Below, piece after piece: positions 42,347 through 50,597 of a stretch of 64,000 nucleotides of DNA. A model generated the notes under the pieces. That model made no database searches and was not told the DNA's origin. It saw only the letters and a list, made by a program, of their open reading frames with translations. The DNA comes from Bacteroidales bacterium. GTDB lineage: Bacteria; Bacteroidota; Bacteroidia; Bacteroidales; Marinilabiliaceae. Position numbers and translations under genes: made by a program. Position 1 is the first letter of the stretch. Every line of letters starts with the position of its first letter. Location: positions 1 through 64,000 of the forward strand of contig JAKSLG010000013.1 in the NCBI GenBank assembly GCA_024401295.1, written 5' to 3'.

Positions 42347-42952
42347 CTATTCGACCATCTCAATCTCAACCGTTGAGATTGAATTCAGTCTCGAGATGAT
42401 GTCTGCCGAGATGCTATGACGCACTCGTAATCGACATGTGCAGTTCAGGTCGAATTGTTGATTGACGACATTTAGTGATGCGTCCTTGATGACTTTCATG
42501 ACGTCGTTCATTGCATCGTATGCAAAGTGGACGTCAAATGTGTCATGGACATATTCTTCGACGATTGTCGCATTGTCGAGCGCGTCGGCAGCTGCTGTCT
42601 TGTATGCCACGATGAGTCCGCCCGTGCCCAGTTTGATGCCGCCAAAATACCTGACGACAACAATCAGTATGTTTGTCAGTTCGTGCGAGAGTATCTGCCC
42701 GTATATCGGTCTGCCTGCCGTTCCGGACGGCTCGCCGTCGTCATTTTGTCTGAAATTGTCTTCGCCAAGACCGAGTTTCCATGCATAGCAGCAATGTCGC
42801 GCATCATGATATTTCTTCTCGTTTGCGGCAATGATATCGCGAATCTCGTCTGCTGAATAGACGGGATAGGCGAAGGCCAGAAAACGACTTCCTTTCTCTT
42901 TATATATGCCTTCCGATGGCTCGGCTATTGTTTGATATTTGTCGTTTTCCAT
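42347..42952 (-). CDS. YigZ/IMPACT family protein (UPF0029)
   Basis: 201 residues with the two-part YigZ architecture. The IMPACT N-terminal domain has KGSRFLAFAYPV, HDARHCCYAW, GEPSGTAGRPI and VVRYFGGIKLGTGGL. A ferredoxin-like C-terminal half (about 135-201) follows. The biochemical role is not settled in bacteria; structural work suggests nucleic-acid or translation-related binding. It lies four bases downstream of the patatin gene's stop direction partner at 42957, so the two are cotranscribed. Confidence 0.88.
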   Translation of the reverse strand: MENDKYQTIAEPSEGIYKEKGSRFLAFAYPVYSADEIRDIIAANEKKYHDARHCCYAWKLGLGEDNFRQNDDGEPSGTAGRPIYGQILSHELTNILIVVVRYFGGIKLGTGGLIVAYKTAAADALDNATIVEEYVHDTFDVHFAYDAMNDVMKVIKDASLNVVNQQFDLNCTCRLRVRHSISADIISRLNSISTVEIEMVE

Positions 42953-42956
42953 ATTG

Positions 42957-45227
42957 TCAGAAGCAGAATCCTACGTTGACGTTGACGTTGAATTTATAGT
43001 CGGGTGAATAGAATAGGCTGATGTCGAACGGCAAAAACGATAGGTTGTATGCCACCGTTGCACCGATGCCGTGAATCCATCTTTTTGGCTTTATGTCGAT
43101 GTCTTTATCACGGTCTGGACCAATGTATCTGTCAAGCGAATAGTATGTTGCAGCCGTATTTAACTGGATGATTCCATACAATTCGCCGAGAACTTGATAC
43201 TGGAAGCCGAAGCGGGCCATTGCTATTGTCGATTCCTGAAGTTGTGCTGTGTTGAGACCCGTAAATTTGAAATGGCTTGGCAAGAACTTATTGCTTCCGC
43301 CAAGGAATGTCTGGTGTACGAGCATTCGGTCGCCGTACGAAATTGCTCCTGCAAAGTTCTCGAATATTGATGCGCGAGGCGTAATCTGCTGGCACAGAAG
43401 CCAATCGCCTGTTATTCTGACGATGTTGTTGCGTCTGTCCTTGAATTCAGGAATATTCTTGTATCGCGGACGAATGGCACTATAGACATTGAACTCGGTC
43501 TCAACGCCTTTCTGTGGAAGAAATCGTCTGTTGAGTGTGTTGTGACGTGTCTTCAGATTGACAAAGACGTTGTTGATCTTGCCGTCATAGGCAACCTCTT
43601 CCTGTGCAACATCCTTCTTGAGTCGGAATGTCTCAAAACCGATGGTAAACTTTGTGTCGCGTGTCTTTGTCTTGATGTGTCCGACTGTCGCAGCTATACT
43701 ATTATGGTAATAGTCATACTGGGCTTTCTTCTCTTTGCCGTCATATCGTGGAATTTCATACGAAGCGAATGTGTATTTCGCCTGAACGAATTTTGACAAA
43801 TCTCTGCCGAAATAAAAACGATGATAGACTCTTGCGCGCATCGACTGCGAGATGGCAATTTTTGCATCGGTGATTGAGCGTTCGCCGATAAGGTTTTTGC
43901 GAGTGTAGCCTAGGATGAGCGAAGCATCAGTAAATGTGTTGTATGACAACGCCACATTGATGAGCGAGAGCGGACGTTCGTCAACAATCAGGCGTATGCA
44001 AACTCCGTTTTTGTTGTTCGTCGCTTCCAGCTCATATCGTATGTTGCTATAGTATTGCGACGACATGGCTCTTCTTATCGCATCGTTGATCTCCTGCACG
44101 GTATATTCTCGACCTAATTGCATGTCGAGATTGTGGATGAGCAGCTCGCTGTTCGTGTTTTTCAGGCCTTCAAAGGCAAATTTCGTTATCTGCACTTTTT
44201 CGTTATACTCCGGCATGCGCTCGTCAGGATTTATGTAGTCGAGTCCGTATCCGTTGTAGAGCGAATCGGCCAGTTGCTTGAAAAGAGGGTAGAACTCACG
44301 ACCGATGCTGTCACCTATTGCCAGTATCACGTCGCTCGAACCGAAGCTTCCTGCTGAATATTTCGTCACGTTCGGCTCCAAAATCATGTCGCACATGCTC
44401 TTTTCTTTAATAAGGTCGCTCGCATCCTGGAAGTTGATGATCTGATTCATCACATCGAGCATGTTTGTCAGGTCGTTGGGATCGTTGAGTCCGTTGAAGA
44501 GGTTGACGCCTATGACATAGTCTGCTCCCATGTCAATAGCGTCCTGAACAGGGAAGTTCCTGACTACACCGCCATCGACGAGCTTCGTATTTTTGTAGTT
44601 CGTTGCCGAGAAAACGCCAGGAATGGCCATGCTGCTTCGCGTTGCAAATGCAAGGTCACCTTTGTCGAGGACAATGCCTGTGCCGTCGCGCAAGTCTGTG
44701 GCAATACACTTGAATGGTATGTTTAAGTCGTTGAAATTCTTTGATTTATAGAATGGGAAGAAAATTTCTTCGAGTTTCAGCATGACTTCTATAGGTTCCA
44801 GCACGCCTGTCGAAATCTTCATTTTAAAGCCTTTGTCAACAGGCACTTGCACGATGTAGTTGTCAAATTCGTCCTTTGCGTCTATCGTGAGATCTTCATA
44901 TTTCGTCGAGCCGCTTGTTATGGCAGACATCCAGTCCATCTTTGCAGCCGACTCTCTGATTTGCTTTGCATTGTATCCTCCGGCATACATTCCGGCGATT
45001 ATTGCACCCATACTAGTGCCCGTGATATAGTCGATTTTCAGTCCGGCGCTGTCTATCGCCTGTAGAATACCGACGTGTGCAAGGCCTTTTGCGCCACCTC
45101 CGCTAAGAACAAGACCGATTTTGGGGCGTTTGTTCTCCTCGTTCTGTGCACCCGTGCTGACGGCCGCAAGCGTTGCTATGGCCAAAAAGATTATTCTGAT
45201 TCGGTTTAAAATGGCTTTGTAAGTCAT
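42957..45227 (-). CDS. Patatin-like phospholipase fused to POTRA and outer-membrane barrel
   Basis: 756 residues. After a signal peptide (to about residue 27, STGAQ) comes a patatin domain (about 35-330) with the oxyanion loop GGGAKG, nucleophile Ser72 in GTSMG and catalytic Asp218 in VDGG. A POTRA-like domain (about 345-420) contains VQITKFAFEGLKNTNSELL. A 16-strand BamA/TamA-like barrel ends in NVNVGFCF. This is the layout of the P. aeruginosa PlpD (type Vd) group, where the barrel secretes or displays a lipase. In Bacteroidota such proteins are common and usually stay cell-bound. Four bases separate it from the YigZ gene. Confidence 0.9.
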   Translation of the reverse strand: MTYKAILNRIRIIFLAIATLAAVSTGAQNEENKRPKIGLVLSGGGAKGLAHVGILQAIDSAGLKIDYITGTSMGAIIAGMYAGGYNAKQIRESAAKMDWMSAITSGSTKYEDLTIDAKDEFDNYIVQVPVDKGFKMKISTGVLEPIEVMLKLEEIFFPFYKSKNFNDLNIPFKCIATDLRDGTGIVLDKGDLAFATRSSMAIPGVFSATNYKNTKLVDGGVVRNFPVQDAIDMGADYVIGVNLFNGLNDPNDLTNMLDVMNQIINFQDASDLIKEKSMCDMILEPNVTKYSAGSFGSSDVILAIGDSIGREFYPLFKQLADSLYNGYGLDYINPDERMPEYNEKVQITKFAFEGLKNTNSELLIHNLDMQLGREYTVQEINDAIRRAMSSQYYSNIRYELEATNNKNGVCIRLIVDERPLSLINVALSYNTFTDASLILGYTRKNLIGERSITDAKIAISQSMRARVYHRFYFGRDLSKFVQAKYTFASYEIPRYDGKEKKAQYDYYHNSIAATVGHIKTKTRDTKFTIGFETFRLKKDVAQEEVAYDGKINNVFVNLKTRHNTLNRRFLPQKGVETEFNVYSAIRPRYKNIPEFKDRRNNIVRITGDWLLCQQITPRASIFENFAGAISYGDRMLVHQTFLGGSNKFLPSHFKFTGLNTAQLQESTIAMARFGFQYQVLGELYGIIQLNTAATYYSLDRYIGPDRDKDIDIKPKRWIHGIGATVAYNLSFLPFDISLFYSPDYKFNVNVNVGFCF

Positions 45228-45268
45228 TACTGATTTCTTTCTTGTTTTTGGACTCGATAATTATTTTG

Positions 45269-45276
45269 CAAATATA
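45269..45276 (-). promoter_or_regulatory. Candidate -7 box TATATTTG of the patatin gene
   Basis: On the minus strand TATATTTG matches the consensus and lies about 42 bases before ATG 45227. No good -33 box is seen (AATG at the expected distance). Confidence 0.35.
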
Positions 45277-45360
45277 CCAATTTGTATTGTTTTTTCATTA
45301 TTTTGCTTCTAAAGAGCATGAAAAATGAGTCTTTTTATTAAAAACTAGCAAAATTTTGGA

Positions 45361-45473
45361 TATACCCCTATAAAAATGGGGTATAAATCGAAAAACAATA
45401 AAATGTATCAAAATACCCATATCGCAAAAAGGGTGTGTTTTGAAAATGTAATAATTCTAAATAAGATACCCCC
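45361..45473. promoter_or_regulatory. Two TACCC(N11-12)GGGTA/G dyads and a half-site
   Basis: TACCC at 45363-45367 with GGGTA at 45379-45383 forms an inverted repeat; the longer arms TATACCCC and GGGGTATA pair exactly over eight bases. A second dyad TACCC (45414-45418) and GGGTG (45431-45435) lies 51 bases on. A further half-site TACCCCC is at 45467-45473. They stand out as the only GC-bearing words in very AT-rich DNA between two divergent genes, as expected for an operator array. No T-run follows, so termination is unlikely. Confidence 0.45.
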
Positions 45474-45497
45474 TCGAAAAATAATTGCTCTTTTGTT

Positions 45498-45528
45498 GTT
45501 GTAGTTTGAAATAATATTTTCATATTTG
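45498..45528 (+). promoter_or_regulatory. Candidate promoter of the ATP-grasp operon
   Basis: GTTG (45498-45501), 19 bases, CATATTTG (45521-45528): each box has one mismatch. The leader to ATG 45602 is about 65 bases. Confidence 0.35.
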
Positions 45529-45601
45529 CAATGGAAATGAAAGTAAAAACAAATTATTGCTTACAAAATAAAACTAATATTAACCTAATTGTGATAAATT
45601 T

Positions 45602-46921
45602 ATGTTTACCGAACTGTTGGCACAAAAGGATGCCGTAAATAAATGGATGGAGCGATATGGCGTTCGTTTTGGAATATATAAGAACGGTACGTTTAAGGAA
45701 CAGCTTTTCCCGTTCGACGCGATTCCACGCATAATCTCGAATGCCGATTGGAAAGAACTTGAGAAAGGATTGAAGCAGCGTGTTGATGCTTTGAATGCTT
45801 TCCTCCGCGATATATATACCGATAAGAAAATTGTGTCTGATGGCATTGTACCGGAGGATTTTGTGTATTCTTCTAAAGGTTATCTTTCTGAGTGTGAAGG
45901 TGTTGTTCCTCCTAAGGGAATCTTTTCGCATATTTCTGGAATCGACCTTGTTCAGGCAAAAGACGGCACTTGGTATGTCCTTGAAGACAACTTGCGCATT
46001 CCTTCCGGTGCTTCATATCCGATGATTGCTCGTCAGCTTACGCGCAAGGCTTCGCCTGAGACATTTGATGGCGCTCCTGTCTATGACAACCGCGATTATG
46101 CAAAGCTTATTCGCAGCATGATGGATCATGTGAGTGTTGATGGAGGTTTGGAAGTCATTCTTACGCCAGGCCGCTACAATTCTGCATTCTTTGAACATTC
46201 ATATTTGGCAGAAAAGGCTGGCGTTGTCCTTGCTTTCCCTGACGATCTGTTCGTTGATGGCGACAAGGTTTATTACAAAGGTCTCTTTAATGAACGCGAG
46301 CGCGTCGGCGCCATCTACAGACGTCTTTCCGATGAATTCCTCGACCCGATGACTTTTGACAAGAGTTCGCTTCTTGGTGTTCCAAATCTGTTCAGGGCTT
46401 ATGCAAAGGGTAATGTGGCGATTGTCAATGCCTTGGGTAATGGCGTGGCCGACGATAAGGGTATCTATTACTTCGTGCCGAAGATGGTTGAATATTATCT
46501 GCATGAAAAGCCGATTTTGAAGAATGCTCCAACCTATTTGCCATTCTTCGATGAAGATAGGAAATATGTTCTAGAAAACTTGCAGAAGCTTGTCATCAAG
46601 GATGTTGCGGAAGCTGGCGGTTATGGTGTGATGTTCGGTCGTGACATGGATGCGGCTCGTCTGGAGGAGGTAAAGGAACTTGTGAGGACTCAGCCTCGCC
46701 GATGGATTGCTCAGGAAGTTATTGATTTTATCGACCTTGAGATCATGGAAGGTGATGAACGCGTGATGCGTAAGGCAGACCTCAGAGCGTTTGTCGTTTC
46801 GGGCAAGGAAACAACAGTTTGGCCAAGCGGTTTGACGCGTTTCACTCGCGATCCAAAGTCTTTTGTTGTCAATTCGTCACAGGGCGGTGGCTTCAAGGAT
46901 ACATGGGTCCTCGCTGAATAA
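45602..46921 (+). CDS. Circularly permuted ATP-grasp ligase (type 2)
   Basis: 439 residues of the CP_ATPgrasp_2 group (DUF404/DUF407-type). The hallmark VLEDNLRIPSGASYP lies at residues 126-140 (Glu128, Asn130, Arg132). NALGNGVADDKGIYYFVPKMVEYYL lies near 278-302, with the Mg/ATP-binding acidic pair nearby. ATP-grasp proteins join a carboxylate to an amine via an acyl phosphate. Members of this group sit beside alpha-E and transglutaminase genes and were proposed to make or modify peptides. It is the first gene of a five-gene run (gaps 39, 6, 11 and 9 bases). The natural substrate is unknown. Confidence 0.9.
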   Translation: MFTELLAQKDAVNKWMERYGVRFGIYKNGTFKEQLFPFDAIPRIISNADWKELEKGLKQRVDALNAFLRDIYTDKKIVSDGIVPEDFVYSSKGYLSECEGVVPPKGIFSHISGIDLVQAKDGTWYVLEDNLRIPSGASYPMIARQLTRKASPETFDGAPVYDNRDYAKLIRSMMDHVSVDGGLEVILTPGRYNSAFFEHSYLAEKAGVVLAFPDDLFVDGDKVYYKGLFNERERVGAIYRRLSDEFLDPMTFDKSSLLGVPNLFRAYAKGNVAIVNALGNGVADDKGIYYFVPKMVEYYLHEKPILKNAPTYLPFFDEDRKYVLENLQKLVIKDVAEAGGYGVMFGRDMDAARLEEVKELVRTQPRRWIAQEVIDFIDLEIMEGDERVMRKADLRAFVVSGKETTVWPSGLTRFTRDPKSFVVNSSQGGGFKDTWVLAE

Positions 46922-46960
46922 ATGTAATTCTAATTGTTTGAAAATTAAATAGATAAAGAT

Positions 46961-47650
46961 ATGACTACAAAGATGTTTCTCGCTGCAATTTCGCCAGCAA
47001 AGGCCGACAGACTCTATTGGCTTGGCCGTTATTCTGAACGTGTATGTACTGCGCTCCATATTTTGCGCAAGTATTATGATGAGATTATTGACGATGAGAA
47101 TTCCAATGCTCATGTAGAGTTTTGCCAAAAGATGGGCATCGCCTGTGATTATGCCAATGCTCGTGATTTTGTTGATAAGTATCTCTATGACACAAATAGT
47201 TATGTGTCTGTTATCAACATGCTTGAGCGCGTGAAAGACAATGCTATTTTGCTTCGTGAGGAACTCAAGAGCGAGAGCTTGCAGTATGTCGAAATGGCTA
47301 TCAACTATATGAAGCGTGCAGAGAAAAATGGTCTTAAACTTTATGATTTGCAGTATGTTACCGATGTGATGTATTCATTCTGGGGAGCAGTTGAAGATCG
47401 TATTTATAATGCCAAGGTTCGCGATATCATCGAAACAGGTCGTTTTATCGAGAAACTTGATCTCTACATTCGTTTTGATTACGAAACTGCTCGTATCGAA
47501 GATATCATGTCACGTCTTGAACGTGTTGAAGCTTTCGAGAGCGATTTCTACAATACTACTGATTTTGAGAACCTTAAGCAGCGTATCAACCTTCCTGGTT
47601 TCAATTCGCTCGAGACTCTCGAAGTTGTTAATGGCCTTTTTGCGGCTTAA
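46961..47650 (+). CDS. Alpha-E domain protein
   Basis: 229 residues, all helical, of the alpha-E family. The signature LYWLGRYSER lies at residues 18-27. Further Glu/Arg-bearing helices lie near 130-195 (FWGAVEDRIYNAKVRDIIETGRFIEKLD-like, with conserved R-x-E-x-x-x-x). Family members nearly always accompany a circularly permuted ATP-grasp protein, here encoded 39 bases upstream, or are fused to it. It may form the second half of the ligase or bind its substrate. No catalytic residue is established. Confidence 0.88.
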   Translation: MTTKMFLAAISPAKADRLYWLGRYSERVCTALHILRKYYDEIIDDENSNAHVEFCQKMGIACDYANARDFVDKYLYDTNSYVSVINMLERVKDNAILLREELKSESLQYVEMAINYMKRAEKNGLKLYDLQYVTDVMYSFWGAVEDRIYNAKVRDIIETGRFIEKLDLYIRFDYETARIEDIMSRLERVEAFESDFYNTTDFENLKQRINLPGFNSLETLEVVNGLFAA

Positions 47651-47656
47651 TAGTCA

Positions 47657-48451
47657 ATGTTGCTCAAATATGCATATAGAACTCTAATAACCTTCGCGCA
47701 GCCGGTTTTTTCACATACTTTTATGCTTCGATGTGTGCCATATCCGGCTGCGTTTCAGAAGGTAATCAGTTCATCGGTTTCCGTCATTCCGAATTGCTTG
47801 ATTGCCCGAAGTCGCGATTCCTTTGGCAATGTGGTTCAGACTGGTTACATAGCCGATATGCACGATGCATTCATGTTTGAGTCAACAGGTTTGATTGAGG
47901 TTGGTCGTCATTGCACAACCGAAGAGTTGAATCCGCTTTTCCGACATCCTTCTGCGCTTACGGAACCTTCCGATGATGTTCGCGATGCTGTCGGGTGCAT
48001 AACAGTTGATTCTCGAGATGTCTCTTCGTGGGTGTCTGCCATGTCGGACTTTCTTGCACAACGCTTTGTTTATCAGAGTGGTGCGACAAATGTCTCTACG
48101 ACGGCAGCCGAGGCATTGAAACTCGGTCGTGGCGTTTGTCAGGATTATTCTCACATAGCAATTTCGATGTGCAGGCAAGTTGGCATTCCTGCGCGATATG
48201 TCAATGGTTTCATGATCGGCGAAGGAGCAACGCATGCATGGATTGAATATTATGACAATGGTGTGTGGATGGCTTTTGATCCGACAAATAACAAGGCTGT
48301 TGACGATAACTACATAAAAATCGCTCAAGGACGTGATTTTAATGACTGTTCAATCAACCGAGGTCGTTTTTGCGGAATTACGCAGCAGTCTATAAACATT
48401 AGACTCAATGTTGAGCAGATGAGGCGTATTCCGAACAATTATACTGAATAG
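47657..48451 (+). CDS. Transglutaminase-like cysteine protease
   Basis: 264 residues. An N-terminal beta domain (Bact_transglu_N-like, about 1-100) is followed by a papain-fold transglutaminase core with Cys161 in GRGVCQDYSHI, His193 in GATHAWIEYY and Asp208 in AFDPTNN. The triad is intact. There is no signal peptide, so it acts in the cytoplasm. In related cassettes this protein is assumed to hydrolyse or transfer isopeptide/amide bonds made by the ATP-grasp partner. The gene begins 6 bases after the alpha-E gene. Confidence 0.92.
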   Translation: MLLKYAYRTLITFAQPVFSHTFMLRCVPYPAAFQKVISSSVSVIPNCLIARSRDSFGNVVQTGYIADMHDAFMFESTGLIEVGRHCTTEELNPLFRHPSALTEPSDDVRDAVGCITVDSRDVSSWVSAMSDFLAQRFVYQSGATNVSTTAAEALKLGRGVCQDYSHIAISMCRQVGIPARYVNGFMIGEGATHAWIEYYDNGVWMAFDPTNNKAVDDNYIKIAQGRDFNDCSINRGRFCGITQQSINIRLNVEQMRRIPNNYTE

Positions 48452-48462
48452 AATAATTTGAA

Positions 48463-49392
48463 ATGATAAAGAACGTAGTATCAGAAGATTTGCCTGTTTA
48501 TGAAAGGCTTCTGATAAAGAAAAATGTCGTTGGCAACATTGGCGCCAAAGGTAAGCGTATATGCATTGTCACAGGTATTCATGGTGACGAGCTTGAAGGA
48601 CAATATGTCTGCTATGAACTTTTGCGCAGGCTCAATTTGCAGCCGAATGAACTTCATGGTCAGGTTGAAATCTATCCAGCTATCAATCCGCTTGGTGTCG
48701 ATAGCGTAACTCGAGGCATTCCGACATTCGACCTTGACATGAATCGTATTTTCCCGGGTTCGCCAAATGGTCACATGGTCGAAAATGTTGCTTATCAGGT
48801 AGTTGAAGATTTGCGTGGTGCAGATCTGGTCATCGACATCCATTCGTCAAACATATATCTCTATGAGGTGCCACAGGCTCGCATCTCGAACCTCTATGCC
48901 GATAAACTTTACCCGATGGCCGAGAAGCTGAACCTCGACTTCATCTGGACTCACGATGCTGCCACGGTTCTCGAGGCAACCATTGCACATTCGCTCAACT
49001 CCATAGGAACACCGACGGTTGTCGTTGAGATGGGTATCGGCATGAAGATTACGCGCGAATATGGTGACCGTCTTGTTGACGGCATTCTCAATCTGCTTTC
49101 CGATATGAATGTGTGGACAGGCAATAAACCAGATTCTGTCAGCAAGCCTATCGATTCGAAAAATGGCAAGGTCTCGTTTATAAATGCATCGCGTTCGGGC
49201 ATTATCATAAGCGCCATTCCACATGGCACTCGAGTGAAGAAAGGCGATACGATATGTCTTTTGGTAAATTCGCTTGAAGGCACAATTCAAGAGGAAGTGA
49301 AGTCGCCTGTCGATGGACTCGTGTTTACGGTTCGTAGCTATCCAATCGTTTATGAAGGCTCACTTATTGCCCGTATTTTTACAGAATCATAA
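48463..49392 (+). CDS. AstE/AspA-type zinc amidohydrolase
   Basis: 309 residues of the succinylglutamate desuccinylase/aspartoacylase group of M14-like enzymes. The zinc site is complete: His40 and Glu43 in GIHGDELEG, and His127 in DIHSSN. Substrate-binding Asn94-Arg95 lies in LDMNRIFPG, and catalytic Glu189 in TVVVEMGIG. A C-terminal beta domain (about 235-309, GIIISAIPHGTRVKKGD) has the lipoyl-like hammerhead typical of the family. These enzymes cut an amide bond next to a free carboxylate, such as N-acyl amino acids. Its position inside the ligase operon suggests it trims the operon's product. Confidence 0.9.
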   Translation: MIKNVVSEDLPVYERLLIKKNVVGNIGAKGKRICIVTGIHGDELEGQYVCYELLRRLNLQPNELHGQVEIYPAINPLGVDSVTRGIPTFDLDMNRIFPGSPNGHMVENVAYQVVEDLRGADLVIDIHSSNIYLYEVPQARISNLYADKLYPMAEKLNLDFIWTHDAATVLEATIAHSLNSIGTPTVVVEMGIGMKITREYGDRLVDGILNLLSDMNVWTGNKPDSVSKPIDSKNGKVSFINASRSGIIISAIPHGTRVKKGDTICLLVNSLEGTIQEEVKSPVDGLVFTVRSYPIVYEGSLIARIFTES

Positions 49393-49401
49393 TAGCATAA
49401 A

Positions 49402-50328
49402 ATGAAGCAGATCAGCATATTCTCAATGAAATCGCCCTTTCGCGATGACTTTACCATTCCCGGCTATTACTTTGGCAATGGTGAAAAGACAGTAGCGATT
49501 GTTGGCTCACTTCGTGGCGATGAAGTCCAGCAACTCTTTGTCGCTTCGCAGATTGTCAAAAATCTCATGGCTCTTGACGAGGCCGGCATGATATCGAAAG
49601 ATCATGGAATTCTTGTCATTCCATCGGCCAACCACTATTCGATGAATATTCAAAAACGCTTTTGGGCAATGGACAACACCGATATCAATCGCATGTTTCC
49701 TGGCTATGACCAAGGCGAGACTACGCAACGCATTGCGTCTGCAATTTTCGAGGCTGTGCGCGGATATGAATATGGAATTCAGTTGGCTTCATACTATTTG
49801 AGTGGCAATTTTGTGCCTCATATCCGTGTCATGGATACTGGTTATCAGGATATTGAAGATGCAAGCGCGTTCGGTTTGCCATACGTCTATGTCTATGAGC
49901 CACGACCATTCGACACTTGCGTTTTGAACTACAATTGGCAAGTATTCGAGACAAAAGCATTCTCGGTTTATAGCGGATCGACAGATACGATCAACAAAGA
50001 TCTTGCAAAAACGACATGGCTTTCGATACTTCGATTCCTTGACTCAAAGGGCATAATCAAGCATCCATGCCATCCAGGCAGCAAAAGTTATGTCTTCGGA
50101 AGCAAGGCATTGCATACCGTGGCATCAAAACAAGCCGGACTTTTCTATCCGCTCTGCGATGTCGGCAGCAATGTGAAAAAGGGCGATTTGCTAGGCAAAA
50201 TCATCGATCCATACACGGGTGAGACACGCTCTGCAATAGAAGCTCCGGTCAATGGCACAATCTTCTTTGCGCATCTACGACCGCTTGTTCATCAGCATTC
50301 ACGTTTATTTCAAATACTCTCGTTTTAA
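49402..50328 (+). CDS. AstE/AspA-like protein with degenerate zinc site
   Basis: 308 residues, same domain order as the preceding protein and plainly its paralogue, but with the catalytic site altered. Arg38 replaces the first His ligand (SLRGDE), Gln127 replaces the second (GIQLAS), and Tyr190 lies where the catalytic Glu is expected. Glu41 and the carboxylate-binding Asn96-Arg97 (DINRMFPG) are kept. The C-terminal beta domain is present (GLFYPLCDVGSNVKKGD). It is therefore probably not a zinc hydrolase. A role as binding subunit, regulator or heterodimer partner of its neighbour is inferred. It ends the operon; a terminator follows. Confidence 0.85.
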   Translation: MKQISIFSMKSPFRDDFTIPGYYFGNGEKTVAIVGSLRGDEVQQLFVASQIVKNLMALDEAGMISKDHGILVIPSANHYSMNIQKRFWAMDNTDINRMFPGYDQGETTQRIASAIFEAVRGYEYGIQLASYYLSGNFVPHIRVMDTGYQDIEDASAFGLPYVYVYEPRPFDTCVLNYNWQVFETKAFSVYSGSTDTINKDLAKTTWLSILRFLDSKGIIKHPCHPGSKSYVFGSKALHTVASKQAGLFYPLCDVGSNVKKGDLLGKIIDPYTGETRSAIEAPVNGTIFFAHLRPLVHQHSRLFQILSF

Positions 50329-50372
50329 TCTAACCCAGAGAAATCTTTATCGATTGGAAATGTACTTTTCTT

Positions 50373-50411
50373 TATGTCGCCGACGTGATGTCTGGCGGCA
50401 TATTTTTTTTG
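50373..50411 (+). terminator. Terminator of the ATP-grasp operon
   Basis: TATGTCGCC (50373-50381) and GGCGGCATA (50394-50402) pair with one wobble, followed by eight T. Confidence 0.85.
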
Positions 50412-50566
50412 TGAATCAACACCTTTCGCCAGCTTAATTATGCCTCCTGCCACGCTTCTCTGGGACATTGGCTGTCTCTCCGTTTACTCTGCAACCGTTT
50501 GGCTGAACTTCTAGACATCCTTATGCAAAAACGCAATTTGACATAACCATACATGATTTAATTTAG

Positions 50567-50574
50567 TAAATTTG
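50567..50574 (+). promoter_or_regulatory. Candidate -7 box TAAATTTG of mtnN-luxS
   Basis: TAAATTTG matches the consensus, 23 bases before ATG 50598. A TTTG exists at 50537-50540, but the spacer is 26 bases, longer than usual. Confidence 0.4.
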
Positions 50575-50597
50575 CGTTCACATTGAAAATCAGAAAA

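Larger units (their letters stand above)
45228..45601. other. 374-base divergent regulatory region with paired TACCC/GGGTA dyads
   Basis: It lies between the divergent patatin and ATP-grasp operons and contains no gene. It is very AT-rich apart from the TACCC/GGGTA strings listed separately (45361-45473). A -7 box for each operon is placed at its ends. Confidence 0.6.
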
